Notes: generated by a model not told the origin, from the letters alone. Positions 35,452-44,079 are shown, counted from the stretch's first letter. The stretch: 64,000 nt of DNA from Lentibacillus populi (GCA_014642895.1 BMJD01000002.1:210679-274678); one strand, 5' to 3'. Numbers and translations are program-made.

Positions 35452-35658
35452 CTACATCAATAAGAAGTCGTGCTGCTGCAAGCTGTCAACAATCCGTTTC
35501 CCTGAGATTTTCTTATCATCATATTCAACCTTAACTTCGCCATCAGCTGTATCCACTAAAACTCTATCTATGCCATCCAATTGATTAAGGTAATGTTCGA
35601 TTTCCTGGATAGCACTGCCGGATGTAGCTTCTTTTACAATAATAGTTACTTCAGCCAC
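35452..35658 (-). CDS. HMA-like small protein without the CXXC metal motif
   Basis: 68 residues with a ferredoxin-like pattern (VTIIVKEATSGS, LDGIDRVLVDTADGEVKVEYDDKKIS, IVDSLQQHDF) typical of heavy-metal-associated domains, but the metal-binding CXXC is replaced by SGSA-type residues, so copper binding is unlikely. GTG start at 35658 with AAAGGAG at 8 bases. Adjacent to and same strand as the CMD protein. Confidence 0.65.
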   Translation of the reverse strand: MAEVTIIVKEATSGSAIQEIEHYLNQLDGIDRVLVDTADGEVKVEYDDKKISGKRIVDSLQQHDFLLM

Positions 35659-35673
35659 CAATATAACTCCTTT

Positions 35674-36048
35674 TTATTTGGAACTCTGGTTGTAATAATC
35701 AAACGCATCCATTGCAAGTGTTGCACCTTGGGAGAAAGCTGCACCTCCGCCTAGAGCTGCACTAATGGCGATTGACTCCATTACTTCCTGTTCAGTTGCT
35801 CCGTGTTCAACGGCGCCTTTTGTATGGTAGATAATACAATATTCGTCCTGTGCATAAATACTTATACTGAGCGCAGTCAGTTGCTTATGTTTTTTGCTGA
35901 TTTCCCCTTCTTGAAAACAAGCTTCCGTAAAATCAAAGTATCCTTGGGTCATTTCCGGCAATTTTTTACTAAGACGACTACTGCCTTGTTTAAAATCCGA
36001 AATTGATTGATCAAAATAATTAACGATTTCCTCATCATTCATTTCCAT
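35674..36048 (-). CDS. Carboxymuconolactone decarboxylase-like (AhpD fold) protein
   Basis: 124 residues. Helical CMD domain with the active-site-like DEYCIIYHTKGAVEHGATEQEV: the usual CXXC is CIIYH, with a single cysteine, as in many bacillar CMD proteins. May act in peroxide or thiol chemistry; specific role unknown. ATG start with CTGGAGTG upstream; it likely forms a two-gene unit with the HMA-like gene. Confidence 0.8.
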   Translation of the reverse strand: MEMNDEEIVNYFDQSISDFKQGSSRLSKKLPEMTQGYFDFTEACFQEGEISKKHKQLTALSISIYAQDEYCIIYHTKGAVEHGATEQEVMESIAISAALGGGAAFSQGATLAMDAFDYYNQSSK

Positions 36049-36161
36049 TTGTTTTCACTCCAGTTCTTAAAATTCAAGATTATTTTGCCCAGTTTTTATG
36101 AATCAATCCTTCATTAAAGTAACCTAATGCGAGGGTGTCTTATTCAAAAAATGTAATTAAT

Positions 36162-37286
36162 TTATTTTTTCCGTTTCATTGCTGCCCAGGCTGCTACTCC
36201 TATTCCAATTGCTGCTGTTGTTGAAAAGATGGGATGTTTAGCTGCTTTTACATACATACTGCCGGACCGGATCCAACCGATATTTGTTCCTCTCTCATGC
36301 AACCCATAACCTGCATGGTATAAAGCACTGTCTTCAGGTGGTTTGGAAGGTCTGTTAGCATGTTGGGTTCGATACATGATAAATTCCATTAGTTTATCCG
36401 TCAAGCGTGGACAAAGCGTTCCCACAAGGTATAAAGCTTTTGCTTGGGAACCGATAAACATGTCTCTTTTCGGGTTTTCAGCCGAGTAGAGTATGGCTTC
36501 AGCTACAGCTTCAGGTGGATAAATCATTCCCCTGTGTGCTGGTTGCTTATTCAAATAACTTCTTGCATGTTCATTATAAGGCGTGTCTATTCTGCCGGGA
36601 TGGATAAGCGTAACGGAAACCGGCACTTTTTCTTTTTCCAATTCCATTCTTATGCTTTCCGTCCATCCGTGTACAGAAAATTTGGCAGCTGCATAAGTCG
36701 ATTGAATCACCGTCCCTCTGTCTCCAAACAGACTTCCAACATTAATCAGAGCACTTGGGACACCTCTTTCTTTAAAATGTTTCACAGCGGCTTTGCTTCC
36801 GTAGACAACACCCCAAAAGTTTGTGGCAAACATACGCTTTATGTCGTCTATGCTTACTTCCATAGCGTGTCCAAAGATGGATATCCCGGCATTATTAACC
36901 CATGTATCAAAATGCCCAAACTCTTTTATAGCCGTCTCTGCAATTTTGTTTACATCTTCTTCGCGTCCCACATCTGCCTGTACCAGGGTTGCAGAATGGC
37001 CCTTTTCTCGCAATTCATTAACCAGTTCCATTAATGCCTTTTCATTTCTTGCAGCAACAACAACTTTTGCCCCCTTTGCAGCAGCCATTCTTGCTGTTAC
37101 CAAACCGATTCCACTTGATGCCCCTGTAATCACAATGACCTGGTCTTTTAATTTCTTTAAGGTTAAATTGTTCAATTTACTGAAAACGTGATCCCTCGAC
37201 TGGTTCACCTTCCTTGTGTCAGCTTCTTTTAAGGCAATGACCTTATCTGAGTTTTGACCGTCTTGGTCAATCTGTTGGTGTTTCAT
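36162..37286 (-). CDS. Short-chain dehydrogenase/reductase
   Basis: 374 residues. Residues ~45-300 are a classical SDR: cofactor loop TGASSGIGLVTARMAA, NNAG in WVNNAGISIFG, and YAAAK catalytic Tyr/Lys. An extra ~45-residue hydrophilic N-terminus and a C-terminal part ending in a hydrophobic helix (ATAAIGIGVAAWAAMKRKK-like) suggest membrane attachment. ATG start with AAGGAGG. Substrate unknown. Confidence 0.88.
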   Translation of the reverse strand: MKHQQIDQDGQNSDKVIALKEADTRKVNQSRDHVFSKLNNLTLKKLKDQVIVITGASSGIGLVTARMAAAKGAKVVVAARNEKALMELVNELREKGHSATLVQADVGREEDVNKIAETAIKEFGHFDTWVNNAGISIFGHAMEVSIDDIKRMFATNFWGVVYGSKAAVKHFKERGVPSALINVGSLFGDRGTVIQSTYAAAKFSVHGWTESIRMELEKEKVPVSVTLIHPGRIDTPYNEHARSYLNKQPAHRGMIYPPEAVAEAILYSAENPKRDMFIGSQAKALYLVGTLCPRLTDKLMEFIMYRTQHANRPSKPPEDSALYHAGYGLHERGTNIGWIRSGSMYVKAAKHPIFSTTAAIGIGVAAWAAMKRKK

Positions 37287-37560
37287 GGTAAAGACCTCCT
37301 TGCAAAATAGTTTTTCTGCTTTATAAGGTTTCGAGCAGGTTTACGAATCCTTCTTTAGTCTTGCTTTAGACCATAATAAGAGGCTACATATAACACAGCA
37401 TACCATTTAAAATTTCCCATATTTCCATTTGAATGTCGGTAAATTAAATAAATATGGGAAGAGTAGGAGTAATTAATGCGCGCCAAAAGACTAAATAGAG
37501 GTAAGTTTTTTTCTTTAAAAACCGATTACCTTACAAAAAGCAGGTTAATTTAAAACTTCA

Positions 37561-38241
37561 CTAAATATTCGAATCATTACTAAGAACATCCTCAACTTTT
37601 TCAGTTACTTGATTTGACATCTCATTAACGATCATGACCTTATCTGTATCAAACGTTTTACCTTTTGGTACTGCGAATTGAAGTCTTTCTGCATATGGTG
37701 TTGAATTGTTCATCATAAATGCTGTTATAATTTCGCAATAGACTTTCCGTGCTTTTTCAGCATTTAACTTACCTGTAACAATATCATTCATTAAATTAAG
37801 TGCGAGAATATTGGCAGCCTCCATATCACATCGGGAAGACACTTCTCCTCTAGTCCGTTCAACTATTATGCTTCCATCAAATTTTGCGAGCTCATTAAAC
37901 ATGTCCAGTGGAACAGAGTAGTTGATAAAATTCTCTATAACATCAGTGTGAGGTTGAGGGAAATCATGTGGTATTTCATCTCGATATACAATCGTCCGTT
38001 TCCATGGTCCATTGTTATACCAGATGAGTCGACTGAAAATAGCCTCGTTTGGAGGGCCATATTGTTCGATTGTAAGGATTGCTGCCTTTTTGGGCATAGC
38101 GTTCCAATCATGCAAAATGCTATTTACATAGTCCATATCCATAACAGTATTGTTCGTTTTTTCTGCACCGCCAACAGTCTGTACCTTTAGATCACTAGCC
38201 ATTGCCATAGCTGCAGTTTTTAATTTTTCTATTTGTTCCAT
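37561..38241 (-). CDS. Conserved hypothetical protein
   Basis: 226 residues, soluble, no signal peptide. Segments such as LHDWNAMPKKAAILTIEQYGPPNEAIFSR, WKRTIVYRDEIPHDFPQPHTD and ERTRGEVSSRCDMEAANILALNL look well conserved, but I do not recognise a named family. ATG start preceded by AAGAGGATGTTCAACT, whose AGAGG part serves as ribosome site and which also resembles the end of the dispersed repeat. The 270-base gap upstream of the SDR gene (37287-37560) shows no gene. Confidence 0.6.
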   Translation of the reverse strand: MEQIEKLKTAAMAMASDLKVQTVGGAEKTNNTVMDMDYVNSILHDWNAMPKKAAILTIEQYGPPNEAIFSRLIWYNNGPWKRTIVYRDEIPHDFPQPHTDVIENFINYSVPLDMFNELAKFDGSIIVERTRGEVSSRCDMEAANILALNLMNDIVTGKLNAEKARKVYCEIITAFMMNNSTPYAERLQFAVPKGKTFDTDKVMIVNEMSNQVTEKVEDVLSNDSNI

Positions 38242-38440
38242 AGTTGAACATCCTCTTTTACATATTTACTGTTTATTATCCAAAAAAACACTTAAATTAT
38301 TCGTAATTTTACCTTTCCGCCTAATGAAAGAATTGAGCAAAGGAAAATTCACTTTTTGAAATAGTTGATAATATAATAGTAAAGATTGATAAAAATATTC
38401 ATTAACTTGTCAATAGGGCGTATAGGTAGTTAGCTCGTAA

Positions 38441-38473
38441 AAGAAAAGCCTGTATCAGTTCAAAAGATACAGG
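38441..38473 (-). terminator. Terminator of the YndM-like gene
   Basis: Perfect 8-bp stem CCTGTATC / GATACAGG with 9-base loop; on the minus strand it is followed by CTTTTCTTTT. Confidence 0.75.
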
Positions 38474-38506
38474 TAATTATTGTTTGCGTATTAATTTATA
38501 GAAGAA

Positions 38507-38956
38507 TTAGCTATCATGTTTTTCCTTATTGGTAATTGTTTGTCCGTCTGTTTCCTCAGCGAATTCGGTTTGTAATTGGCTCATTTTAGGTGAATCAGTC
38601 CGTCCATCATCTGAAAGTTGGTTTTCGATGATGTAGGTATGAATGAAAGGCTCACAAAAGGTAATAAAGAAAGCTGCCATTAAAGAAAGCATAACAATCG
38701 GAATACTACTTTCAATTAATAAAGTACCCAACACCCAGAGTGAAAGAAATGCTAATGGAAAATCCGCAATGGAAGCAGCTATATTACCAAATCTCCGCAG
38801 CATAAATAAATCGCCAATAAGATAAGAAATTCCTGTAACAAATAAACTAATCCAAAACAAATTTATTAACGTAGCATTAAAAAAAATCCCGAATATCGAG
38901 AAAACGCTTATAGAAATAGTAATGAATTTTATCCCTAATACTTTTAGATGATCCAT
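38507..38956 (-). CDS. YndM-like membrane protein (DUF2512)
   Basis: 149 residues with four hydrophobic segments in the first ~110 (GIKFITISISVFSIFGIF, INLFWISLFVTGISYLIGDLF, FPLAFLSLWVLGTLLIE, PIVMLSLMAAFFITFCEP) and a charged tail. DUF2512/YndM is a spore-former family of unknown function. ATG start with GGAAGGGTTTGG upstream. Confidence 0.82.
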   Translation of the reverse strand: MDHLKVLGIKFITISISVFSIFGIFFNATLINLFWISLFVTGISYLIGDLFMLRRFGNIAASIADFPLAFLSLWVLGTLLIESSIPIVMLSLMAAFFITFCEPFIHTYIIENQLSDDGRTDSPKMSQLQTEFAEETDGQTITNKEKHDS

Positions 38957-39193
38957 TGTACCAAACCCTTCCTTTTTATTCTCGCTGCACGCTATATCTA
39001 AATTGTTAGTTCTGTAATAAGCATATCTTGTCCACTTTTTTATAATTAATCCGACTTTTATGTCCTATTATTACTATGCGTTTTTCATAGTCGGTGTAAA
39101 ATTTAACAGGAAAAAGGAAGCCATTCGTGATGACTCAAAGAAGGAATTAATATAAGCGTGTGTCTCTTGTTCAAATCCATTTTTTAGAGAATA

Positions 39194-39225
39194 GGGAGAA
39201 CCCTGGCAAGGCTCTCCCACTTTTT
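39194..39225 (+). terminator. Orphan intrinsic terminator
   Basis: Stem GGGAGAACC / GGCTCTCCC (one mismatch), 7-base loop, then CACTTTTT. It reads on the plus strand, but no plus-strand gene was found in the 240 bases before it. The gap 38957-39271 otherwise holds nothing supportable. Confidence 0.6.
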
Positions 39226-39271
39226 GTGTAATAAAACACGCTGAAAGGGGCTATTACTTAAATTTCAGATC

Positions 39272-39367
39272 TTAATAACCGCCTCCTACATAGCTTGCTC
39301 CGACAATAATCAACAAGATAAAGAGAACGACAATTAACGCGAATCCATTGTTGCCGCCATAACTCAT
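39272..39367 (-). CDS. YjcZ-family sporulation peptide
   Basis: 31 residues: [19 protein letters not shown] then [12 protein letters not shown]. The MSYGG... start, single hydrophobic helix and ...GGGY end are the hallmark of the YjcZ family of very short sporulation proteins. Start follows GGAGGTAATTTTA. A sigma-K-like promoter lies 35 bases upstream. Confidence 0.92.
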   Translation of the reverse strand: MSYGGNNGFALIVVLFILLIIVGASYVGGGY

Positions 39368-39401
39368 TTAAAATTACCTCCTTTTCAAATCGGATCACTA
39401 C

Positions 39402-39428
39402 TATCATATGGTTGTTAATTAAATTCGT
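39402..39428 (-). promoter_or_regulatory. Sigma-K-type promoter of the YjcZ gene
   Basis: On the minus strand: AC, exactly 16 bases, then CATATGATA, matching the mother-cell sigma pattern AC-N16-CATANNNTA at every fixed position. It is 35 bases before the YjcZ start codon. Confidence 0.75.
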
Positions 39429-39579
39429 ATTGGCATATATAGTGTGCATACGCAAAATGTGCAGAAATACTATCGGCTTATAAGAAATTATTAACGATAA
39501 TTGGAATGAAAAGATTGGATTGATGAAAAATAACGGGTGATCGTCGGAGGGAAAGTTAAATAAAAATGGAGGTTTTCAA

Positions 39580-39756
39580 ATGCCAAAAAATCAAAAGAAC
39601 AAGGTCGACCTGGAAGACAGCCGTAAAATTGCTGAAAAAAATTATCACCCTTCGTTTTATCAGGGAAAAAACCAGTTTGAGCAAGGATTGGCAGAAACCC
39701 ATGAACAAGTTTCAGATGATTATGCTGAAGGAACGATTGACCAAAAGTCAGATTGA
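39580..39756 (+). CDS. DUF4025 (YozQ-like) small protein
   Basis: 58 residues, hydrophilic. Matches the DUF4025 pattern with RKIAEKNYHPSFYQGKNQFE and the strongly conserved GLAETHEQVSDDYAEGTID. Function unknown; family limited to spore formers. ATG behind ATGGAGGTTTTC. Its stop codon forms the first bases of a strong terminator. Confidence 0.85.
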   Translation: MPKNQKNKVDLEDSRKIAEKNYHPSFYQGKNQFEQGLAETHEQVSDDYAEGTIDQKSD

Positions 39757-39804
39757 AAAAATCGGGTAGGGAGACATTCAGGTCTTCTTGCCCGATTTTT
39801 TCTT
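39756..39804 (+). terminator. Terminator of the DUF4025 gene
   Basis: Perfect 11-bp stem AAAAAATCGGG / CCCGATTTTTT, starting in the stop codon, followed by CTTCT. Confidence 0.88.
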
Positions 39805-39989
39805 CTGATTGGATCTTTCTTTTTAATAGGTTCACCCTTAGAACTGTATAGGATCTGCAAAAGGCCTCCATACTATTCTAAGACTGTTTATGGAATGTAA
39901 GGATGACCAGTGAGTTAATTAAGACTTGCAGATGGCAGGTGTAAGAATTATTGAGGAGCAATCATTAACATTTTTTTGGGGGTTACAAA

Positions 39990-40799
39990 ATGCCTGAACT
40001 GCCGGAAATGGAAACTTATAAAACGTTACTTACCCAAAAGATCGGCGGAAACACGATAGCGGGAGTAATCATTAATCGGGAAAAATCAATTAATGTAGAG
40101 CCAGAAACCTTTAAACATATGGTGCAAAATCAGAAGATCGAAGCTATAGAGAGAAGGGCCAAACATTTACTCTTTCACCTTGAAAATGGCTCTTGTTTAC
40201 TATTACACCTCATGCTAGGTGGCTGGATGTTTTATGGAACAACAGAAGAAAAGCCGGATCGTACCGTGCAAGTGCAGTTATCCTTTGGTGACTACCATCT
40301 CTATTTTATTGGATTAAGGTTAGGATATCTTCATCTTTTTACAAAAGAAGAGGCAAAGCAAGAATTAATGGATTTAGGACCGGAGCCACTGGATGTAAAT
40401 TTTTCACCTAATTCTTTTTTGAAGCTTGTCAAAAACCGAAGAGGCAGGGTTAAAACGACACTTGTTGACCAGGAATTCCTGTCGGGGATTGGCAATCGTT
40501 ATTCCGATGAAATTGCCTGGCATGCCCAGCTGTTGCCGAAACGGAAATTGGACGACTTGACTGACAATGAGAAGGTTCAATTGTATCAATCCATCCGTTT
40601 TATCCTGCAGCGAGCAATCCAATACGGAGGTTATATGGATCAGCCATTGTTTGTAGGGGACACCAAAACAGGTGGTTATAATCGGAATACCTATGTTTAT
40701 GGCCGTGATGGAGAGACATGTAACCGTTGTGGTGGAACCATTATCAGGGATGAAATTTCTTCTCGGAAAACGTTCTATTGTCAAGGATGTCAGCGTTAG
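39990..40799 (+). CDS. Formamidopyrimidine-DNA glycosylase / endonuclease VIII family
   Basis: 269 residues. N-terminus MPELPEME supplies the catalytic proline and glutamate; helix-two-turn-helix around LVDQEFLSGIGNRYSDEIAWHA; C-terminal zinc finger CNRCGG...FYCQGCQR. It excises oxidised bases and nicks the AP site. Divergence from typical MutM (for example the RRAKHLLFHL segment) suggests a second Fpg/Nei paralogue. Followed after 11 bases by endonuclease IV, so one repair operon. Confidence 0.9.
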   Translation: MPELPEMETYKTLLTQKIGGNTIAGVIINREKSINVEPETFKHMVQNQKIEAIERRAKHLLFHLENGSCLLLHLMLGGWMFYGTTEEKPDRTVQVQLSFGDYHLYFIGLRLGYLHLFTKEEAKQELMDLGPEPLDVNFSPNSFLKLVKNRRGRVKTTLVDQEFLSGIGNRYSDEIAWHAQLLPKRKLDDLTDNEKVQLYQSIRFILQRAIQYGGYMDQPLFVGDTKTGGYNRNTYVYGRDGETCNRCGGTIIRDEISSRKTFYCQGCQR

Positions 40800-40810
40800 G
40801 TGGGGGTTTC

Positions 40811-41662
40811 ATGAAATTTGGCAGTCATGTTTCCATAAGGGATGGTTATTTTGGGGCAGCAAAACTTGCCTTATCAATGAATGCTTCAGCTTTTCAATAT
40901 TTTCCAAAGAACCCAAGAAGTTTGTCTGTGAAAGAATTTAACAGGGATGACGCGATGTTATGTAAAAATTTTTGCTTAGTGCATGGCCTTGAATCTATCG
41001 CGCACATGCCATATCCCACGAGTTTGACACCTAAAAGCGCTAAGAAAAGGGATGATGTTATTCAATCGTTGCGAAATGATTTGGAGATTGCGAATGCCTG
41101 TGGTTCGATTGGTGTAGTAGTACACTTCGGGAATCAGATCAGCCATGACGATCCGCTGGTAAGTTATCGGTTAATGATTGATATGTTAGATGAAGTTCTC
41201 AGTGAGTGGGAAGGCAGTTGCAAAATACTGCTGGAAAATAATTCTGGAAAACCTGGATCAATTGGAACGACATTAGAAGAGCTTGTCCAGGTCCGCAACT
41301 TATCTAACCGACCGGAAAAAATAGGATTTTGCCTGGATACATGTCACGCCTTTGCAAGTGGACTATGGAATGGTGAAAATTGGGATGAAGTGCTGGAGAA
41401 AGGAATGGAACTCGGGTACTTTGATCGGTTAAAGGCAATCCATTTTAATAACTCTAAATATGATACCGGTTCAGGGAAAGACCGTCATGCCAACATTTTC
41501 GGCCATGGTTATATATCCGAATCACAATTTGATGAACTAGTTAAAACACCACAATTAAAGGATATTCCGTTTATTTTGGAAACGCCAAAAGAGGAGATTA
41601 CACATAAGGAAGAAATAAGGCAATTGCAGGAAAGGTGGGGAGGGAAAGGAGAAGAAAAATAA
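40811..41662 (+). CDS. nfo: Endonuclease IV (AP endonuclease)
   Basis: 283 residues, TIM-barrel AP endonuclease. Metal-site motifs: GSHVSI at the start, VVHFGNQ, LLENNSG, FCLDTCHAFASG, HFNNSKYDTGSGKDRHANIFGHG, and LETPKEE. It incises AP sites left by the glycosylase encoded just upstream. ATG at 40811 behind GGTGGGGG; the frame extends into the previous gene, which is not coding there. Confidence 0.92.
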   Translation: MKFGSHVSIRDGYFGAAKLALSMNASAFQYFPKNPRSLSVKEFNRDDAMLCKNFCLVHGLESIAHMPYPTSLTPKSAKKRDDVIQSLRNDLEIANACGSIGVVVHFGNQISHDDPLVSYRLMIDMLDEVLSEWEGSCKILLENNSGKPGSIGTTLEELVQVRNLSNRPEKIGFCLDTCHAFASGLWNGENWDEVLEKGMELGYFDRLKAIHFNNSKYDTGSGKDRHANIFGHGYISESQFDELVKTPQLKDIPFILETPKEEITHKEEIRQLQERWGGKGEEK

Positions 41663-41792
41663 TTTTTAAGAACTGCTACCACTGACGGAATACCAAATCA
41701 CTTATCATAATAATCCCCGAAAGGTAACACCGTTTTCTGGTCAAGGCTAATTAAGATTTTAATAGTTACTTTTTCGCCATTTTGAAGCTCAA

Positions 41793-41908
41793 ATAATTAC
41801 TTATAAATGCTTAAGTAATTATGCGTGATAAAATAATATATGCATTAAAATGCTTAATAATAATTGCAAAAACATAATTTATCTGTATAATTACTTACAA
41901 ATGCTTAA
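41793..41908 (+). promoter_or_regulatory. Operator-like direct repeats upstream of the DeoR regulator
   Basis: ATAATTACTTATAAATGCTT (41793-41812) recurs as ATAATTACTTACAAATGCTT (41887-41906), each followed by AA, 94 bases apart; a half copy AAATGCTTAA stands between (41848). Near-identity at 21 of 22 positions in an AT-rich gap upstream of a DeoR gene suggests autoregulatory sites. Confidence 0.65.
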
Positions 41909-41927
41909 TTTAAAGTAGGTGTATTTT

Positions 41928-42707
41928 TTGTATCAAGAAGAGCGGTTAGTTTCAATTTTGGAATTTCTTAAGAAGAACAATCGGATTTCCGTTGAACAAA
42001 TATGTTCGCTTTTTCATGTTTCAAGGGATACAGCAAGAAGGGATATTGTCAGACTCGAAGAAGAGAAAGCGATTATACGCACGCGAGGTGGCGCTATCCT
42101 GCCATCAGTCAGTCATGAAGTAAAAAACTATTCCAGTCGTCTTCAAATGGTATCGGAAGAGAAAAAAATTATTGGAAAAAAAGCAAGCTCTTTGATTTAT
42201 CGTAATGATCGGGTTATTTTGGATGCCTCGACAACCGTTCAAGCTTGTGCTGAACAGATAGCAAATATTTCTTGTACGGTTATTACAAATTCTATTAACC
42301 AGGCAGAAGTATTATCCTCCAAACCAGAAGTAAATATCCAGCTTTTAGGTGGAACACTGCAAAAAGAGCACCGTTTTTTATACGGGGCCTCTGTCGTTGA
42401 AAAACTCTCAGAATACCATGTTGATAAAGTATTTATCGGTGTCGTCGGTATATCGGATAGGGGGCTGACGATTGCCCATGAAGAGGATGGCGTAGTAAAA
42501 CGCAAAATGATCGAGCAGGCTAAACAGGTTATTGTGTTGGCTGACCATACAAAATTAGGGATTACAGACTTCTATGGATTTGCTGATCTTCAGCAGGTCG
42601 ATATATTAATTACAGATAAAACACCAACTAAACCCTTTCAGTATCTATTAGACAAATATAATGTTGAACTACTGACAGCTGATCAAGACCGGGAAGGAGT
42701 TTCATAA
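41928..42707 (+). CDS. DeoR-family transcriptional regulator
   Basis: 259 residues. HTH at ~5-55 (RISVEQICSLFHVSRDTARRDIVRLEEEKAI, then TRGGAIL) and a DeoR C-terminal sugar-phosphate sensor with VILDASTTVQACAEQI and VFIGVVGISDRGLT. TTG at 41928 preferred, with TAGGTG 8 bases upstream; GTG at 41919 is within that site. Co-transcribed with the HAD phosphatase, whose substrate is probably a sugar phosphate. Confidence 0.88.
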   Translation: MYQEERLVSILEFLKKNNRISVEQICSLFHVSRDTARRDIVRLEEEKAIIRTRGGAILPSVSHEVKNYSSRLQMVSEEKKIIGKKASSLIYRNDRVILDASTTVQACAEQIANISCTVITNSINQAEVLSSKPEVNIQLLGGTLQKEHRFLYGASVVEKLSEYHVDKVFIGVVGISDRGLTIAHEEDGVVKRKMIEQAKQVIVLADHTKLGITDFYGFADLQQVDILITDKTPTKPFQYLLDKYNVELLTADQDREGVS

Positions 42708-42708
42708 C

Positions 42709-43602
42709 ATGATAAGATTAATAGCTATTGATTTGGATGGCACTTTGTTGAATAAAGAAAACCGAATTAGTCAAAACAATTTACAGGCAATCAAAGACGC
42801 ACAATCGAGTGGGGTAGAAGTGGTCGTTGCTACTGGACGTGCCCATTTTGATGTGAAAGAAATCTTTAAGGGGACAGGAATCAATACGTGGATCATTGGC
42901 GCTAATGGAGCCACCATCCATAAACCAGATGGGAATCTCTTTCATTCTGTACCAATCCATAAGGAAGTTGTAATGGAAATCCTAAGGTGGCTGGAACAAG
43001 AGGATTTCTATTATGAGGTTTTCAGCAAATATTCCATTTTCACTCCCCATAATGGACGGGAACTGCTAGCTATAGAAATGGACAGGGTAAAAAGTGCTAA
43101 CCCGGACACTAATATGCAGGAACTGCATGAAGCGGCGCGGAAACAATTCAGCCAAACAGGATTTTCATATATTCAATCATTTACAGACCTGTTACAAATG
43201 GATACGGAATTTTATAATATCCTTGCATTTTCATTTGATGCAGAAAAGCTGAAAAAAGGATGGACCAAATTTGCCCCGCGGAAAGAGTTGTCGATTGTCA
43301 AATCTGCTAAACATAATTTTGAATTGGAAAACGTCAATGCTTCAAAAGGGTTTGCGTTAAAACGTCTTGCAAATAAGTTAAATATCCCACTAGCAGATAC
43401 GGCCGCAGTCGGCGACAGTTTTAACGATTTATCCATGTTAAAGATAGCAGGGAGTAGCGCAGCCATGGGAAACGCCCATCCGGAAATTAAAAACGCCTGT
43501 CATGAAATTACGCTTTCAAACGATGAAGATGGCGTTGCCCATTTCATTCATTCGTTAAGCTTGGTGAGCAAAAAATTATCCAGTAGTAAGGCGAAATTTT
43601 GA
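42709..43602 (+). CDS. Cof-type HAD hydrolase
   Basis: 297 residues. HAD motif I IDLDGTLLN, motif II VATGR, motif IV GDSFNDLSML with the preceding Lys in ASKGFALKRL; C2-type cap between. A Cof/YkrA-like sugar-phosphate phosphatase. ATG start 1 base after the regulator stop region with GGAAGGAG upstream. Confidence 0.9.
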   Translation: MIRLIAIDLDGTLLNKENRISQNNLQAIKDAQSSGVEVVVATGRAHFDVKEIFKGTGINTWIIGANGATIHKPDGNLFHSVPIHKEVVMEILRWLEQEDFYYEVFSKYSIFTPHNGRELLAIEMDRVKSANPDTNMQELHEAARKQFSQTGFSYIQSFTDLLQMDTEFYNILAFSFDAEKLKKGWTKFAPRKELSIVKSAKHNFELENVNASKGFALKRLANKLNIPLADTAAVGDSFNDLSMLKIAGSSAAMGNAHPEIKNACHEITLSNDEDGVAHFIHSLSLVSKKLSSSKAKF

Positions 43603-43682
43603 TCATGAAAAATAATATTCACCCAATGCGTTATAATAGAAGTAACATATTAATAAGCTAAAACAAAACGGAAGGGCTTATT

Positions 43683-43829
43683 GTGACAATACTCCCAATT
43701 ACAAGATAAGCGGGAACAAATATCTGAAATTGCTGGTAATCACGGAATTTACGATGTGAAAGTTTTTGGCTCTGTTGCAAGGCTTGAGGACGACACAAAT
43801 AGCGATGTCGATTTCATTGTTTCATTTGA
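43683..43829 (+). pseudogene. MNT nucleotidyltransferase gene, 5' part, split by IS
   Basis: From GTG 43683 the product begins MTIL; an extra C in CCC at 43692-43694 then shifts the frame. Beyond it the reading is LQDKREQISEIAGNHGIYDV followed by KVFGSVARLEDDTNSDVDFIVSFE, the MntA-type nucleotidyltransferase core GSxAR...DxD. The gene stops at the IS insertion; its remainder resumes at 45664. MNT proteins are often antitoxins paired with HEPN toxins; no intact HEPN gene follows. Confidence 0.85.
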
Positions 43830-43902
43830 GGTAGTGTAAAAAGTTCTATGAAAACAACCTCAAAATAAAACTTCCAAATTTTTGAGAGGAGAAAAACTAC
43901 CG

Positions 43903-44050
43903 CCATCGCTCTTGACAAACACGACAATGGTTTACATGTGAGGTGTCAAGGGCGAAGGGAACAAAAGAGGGCATGACAAATAAGCCCTTGACTTTTACCA
44001 TTTTAAACCATTGTCCAGTTCGGTTTGTCAAGAGTTCGCTGCGCCGATGG
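43903..44050. repeat. Nested long inverted repeat inside the IS
   Basis: Outer arms CCATCGCTCTTGACAAAC and GACAATGGTTTA (43903-43934) pair with TAAACCATTGTC and GTTTGTCAAGAG...CGATGG (44004-44050); inner arms GTCAAGGGC (43945-43953) and GCCCTTGAC (43984-43992). It lies between the transposase stop and the left IS end. Confidence 0.7.
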
Positions 44051-44079
44051 CTAGTTCGTCGGGCTCAGCTAAACAAAAG

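Noticed and set aside
35313..35534. 73-codon plus-strand frame
   Set aside because: Crosses repeat C and the antisense of the HMA-like gene; no ribosome site.
39001..39046. TATAAT with TTGTCC as a promoter
   Set aside because: Spacing is only 7 bases; no -35 at the right distance.
39491..39871. 126-codon minus-strand frame
   Set aside because: Antisense to the well-supported DUF4025 gene and its terminator.
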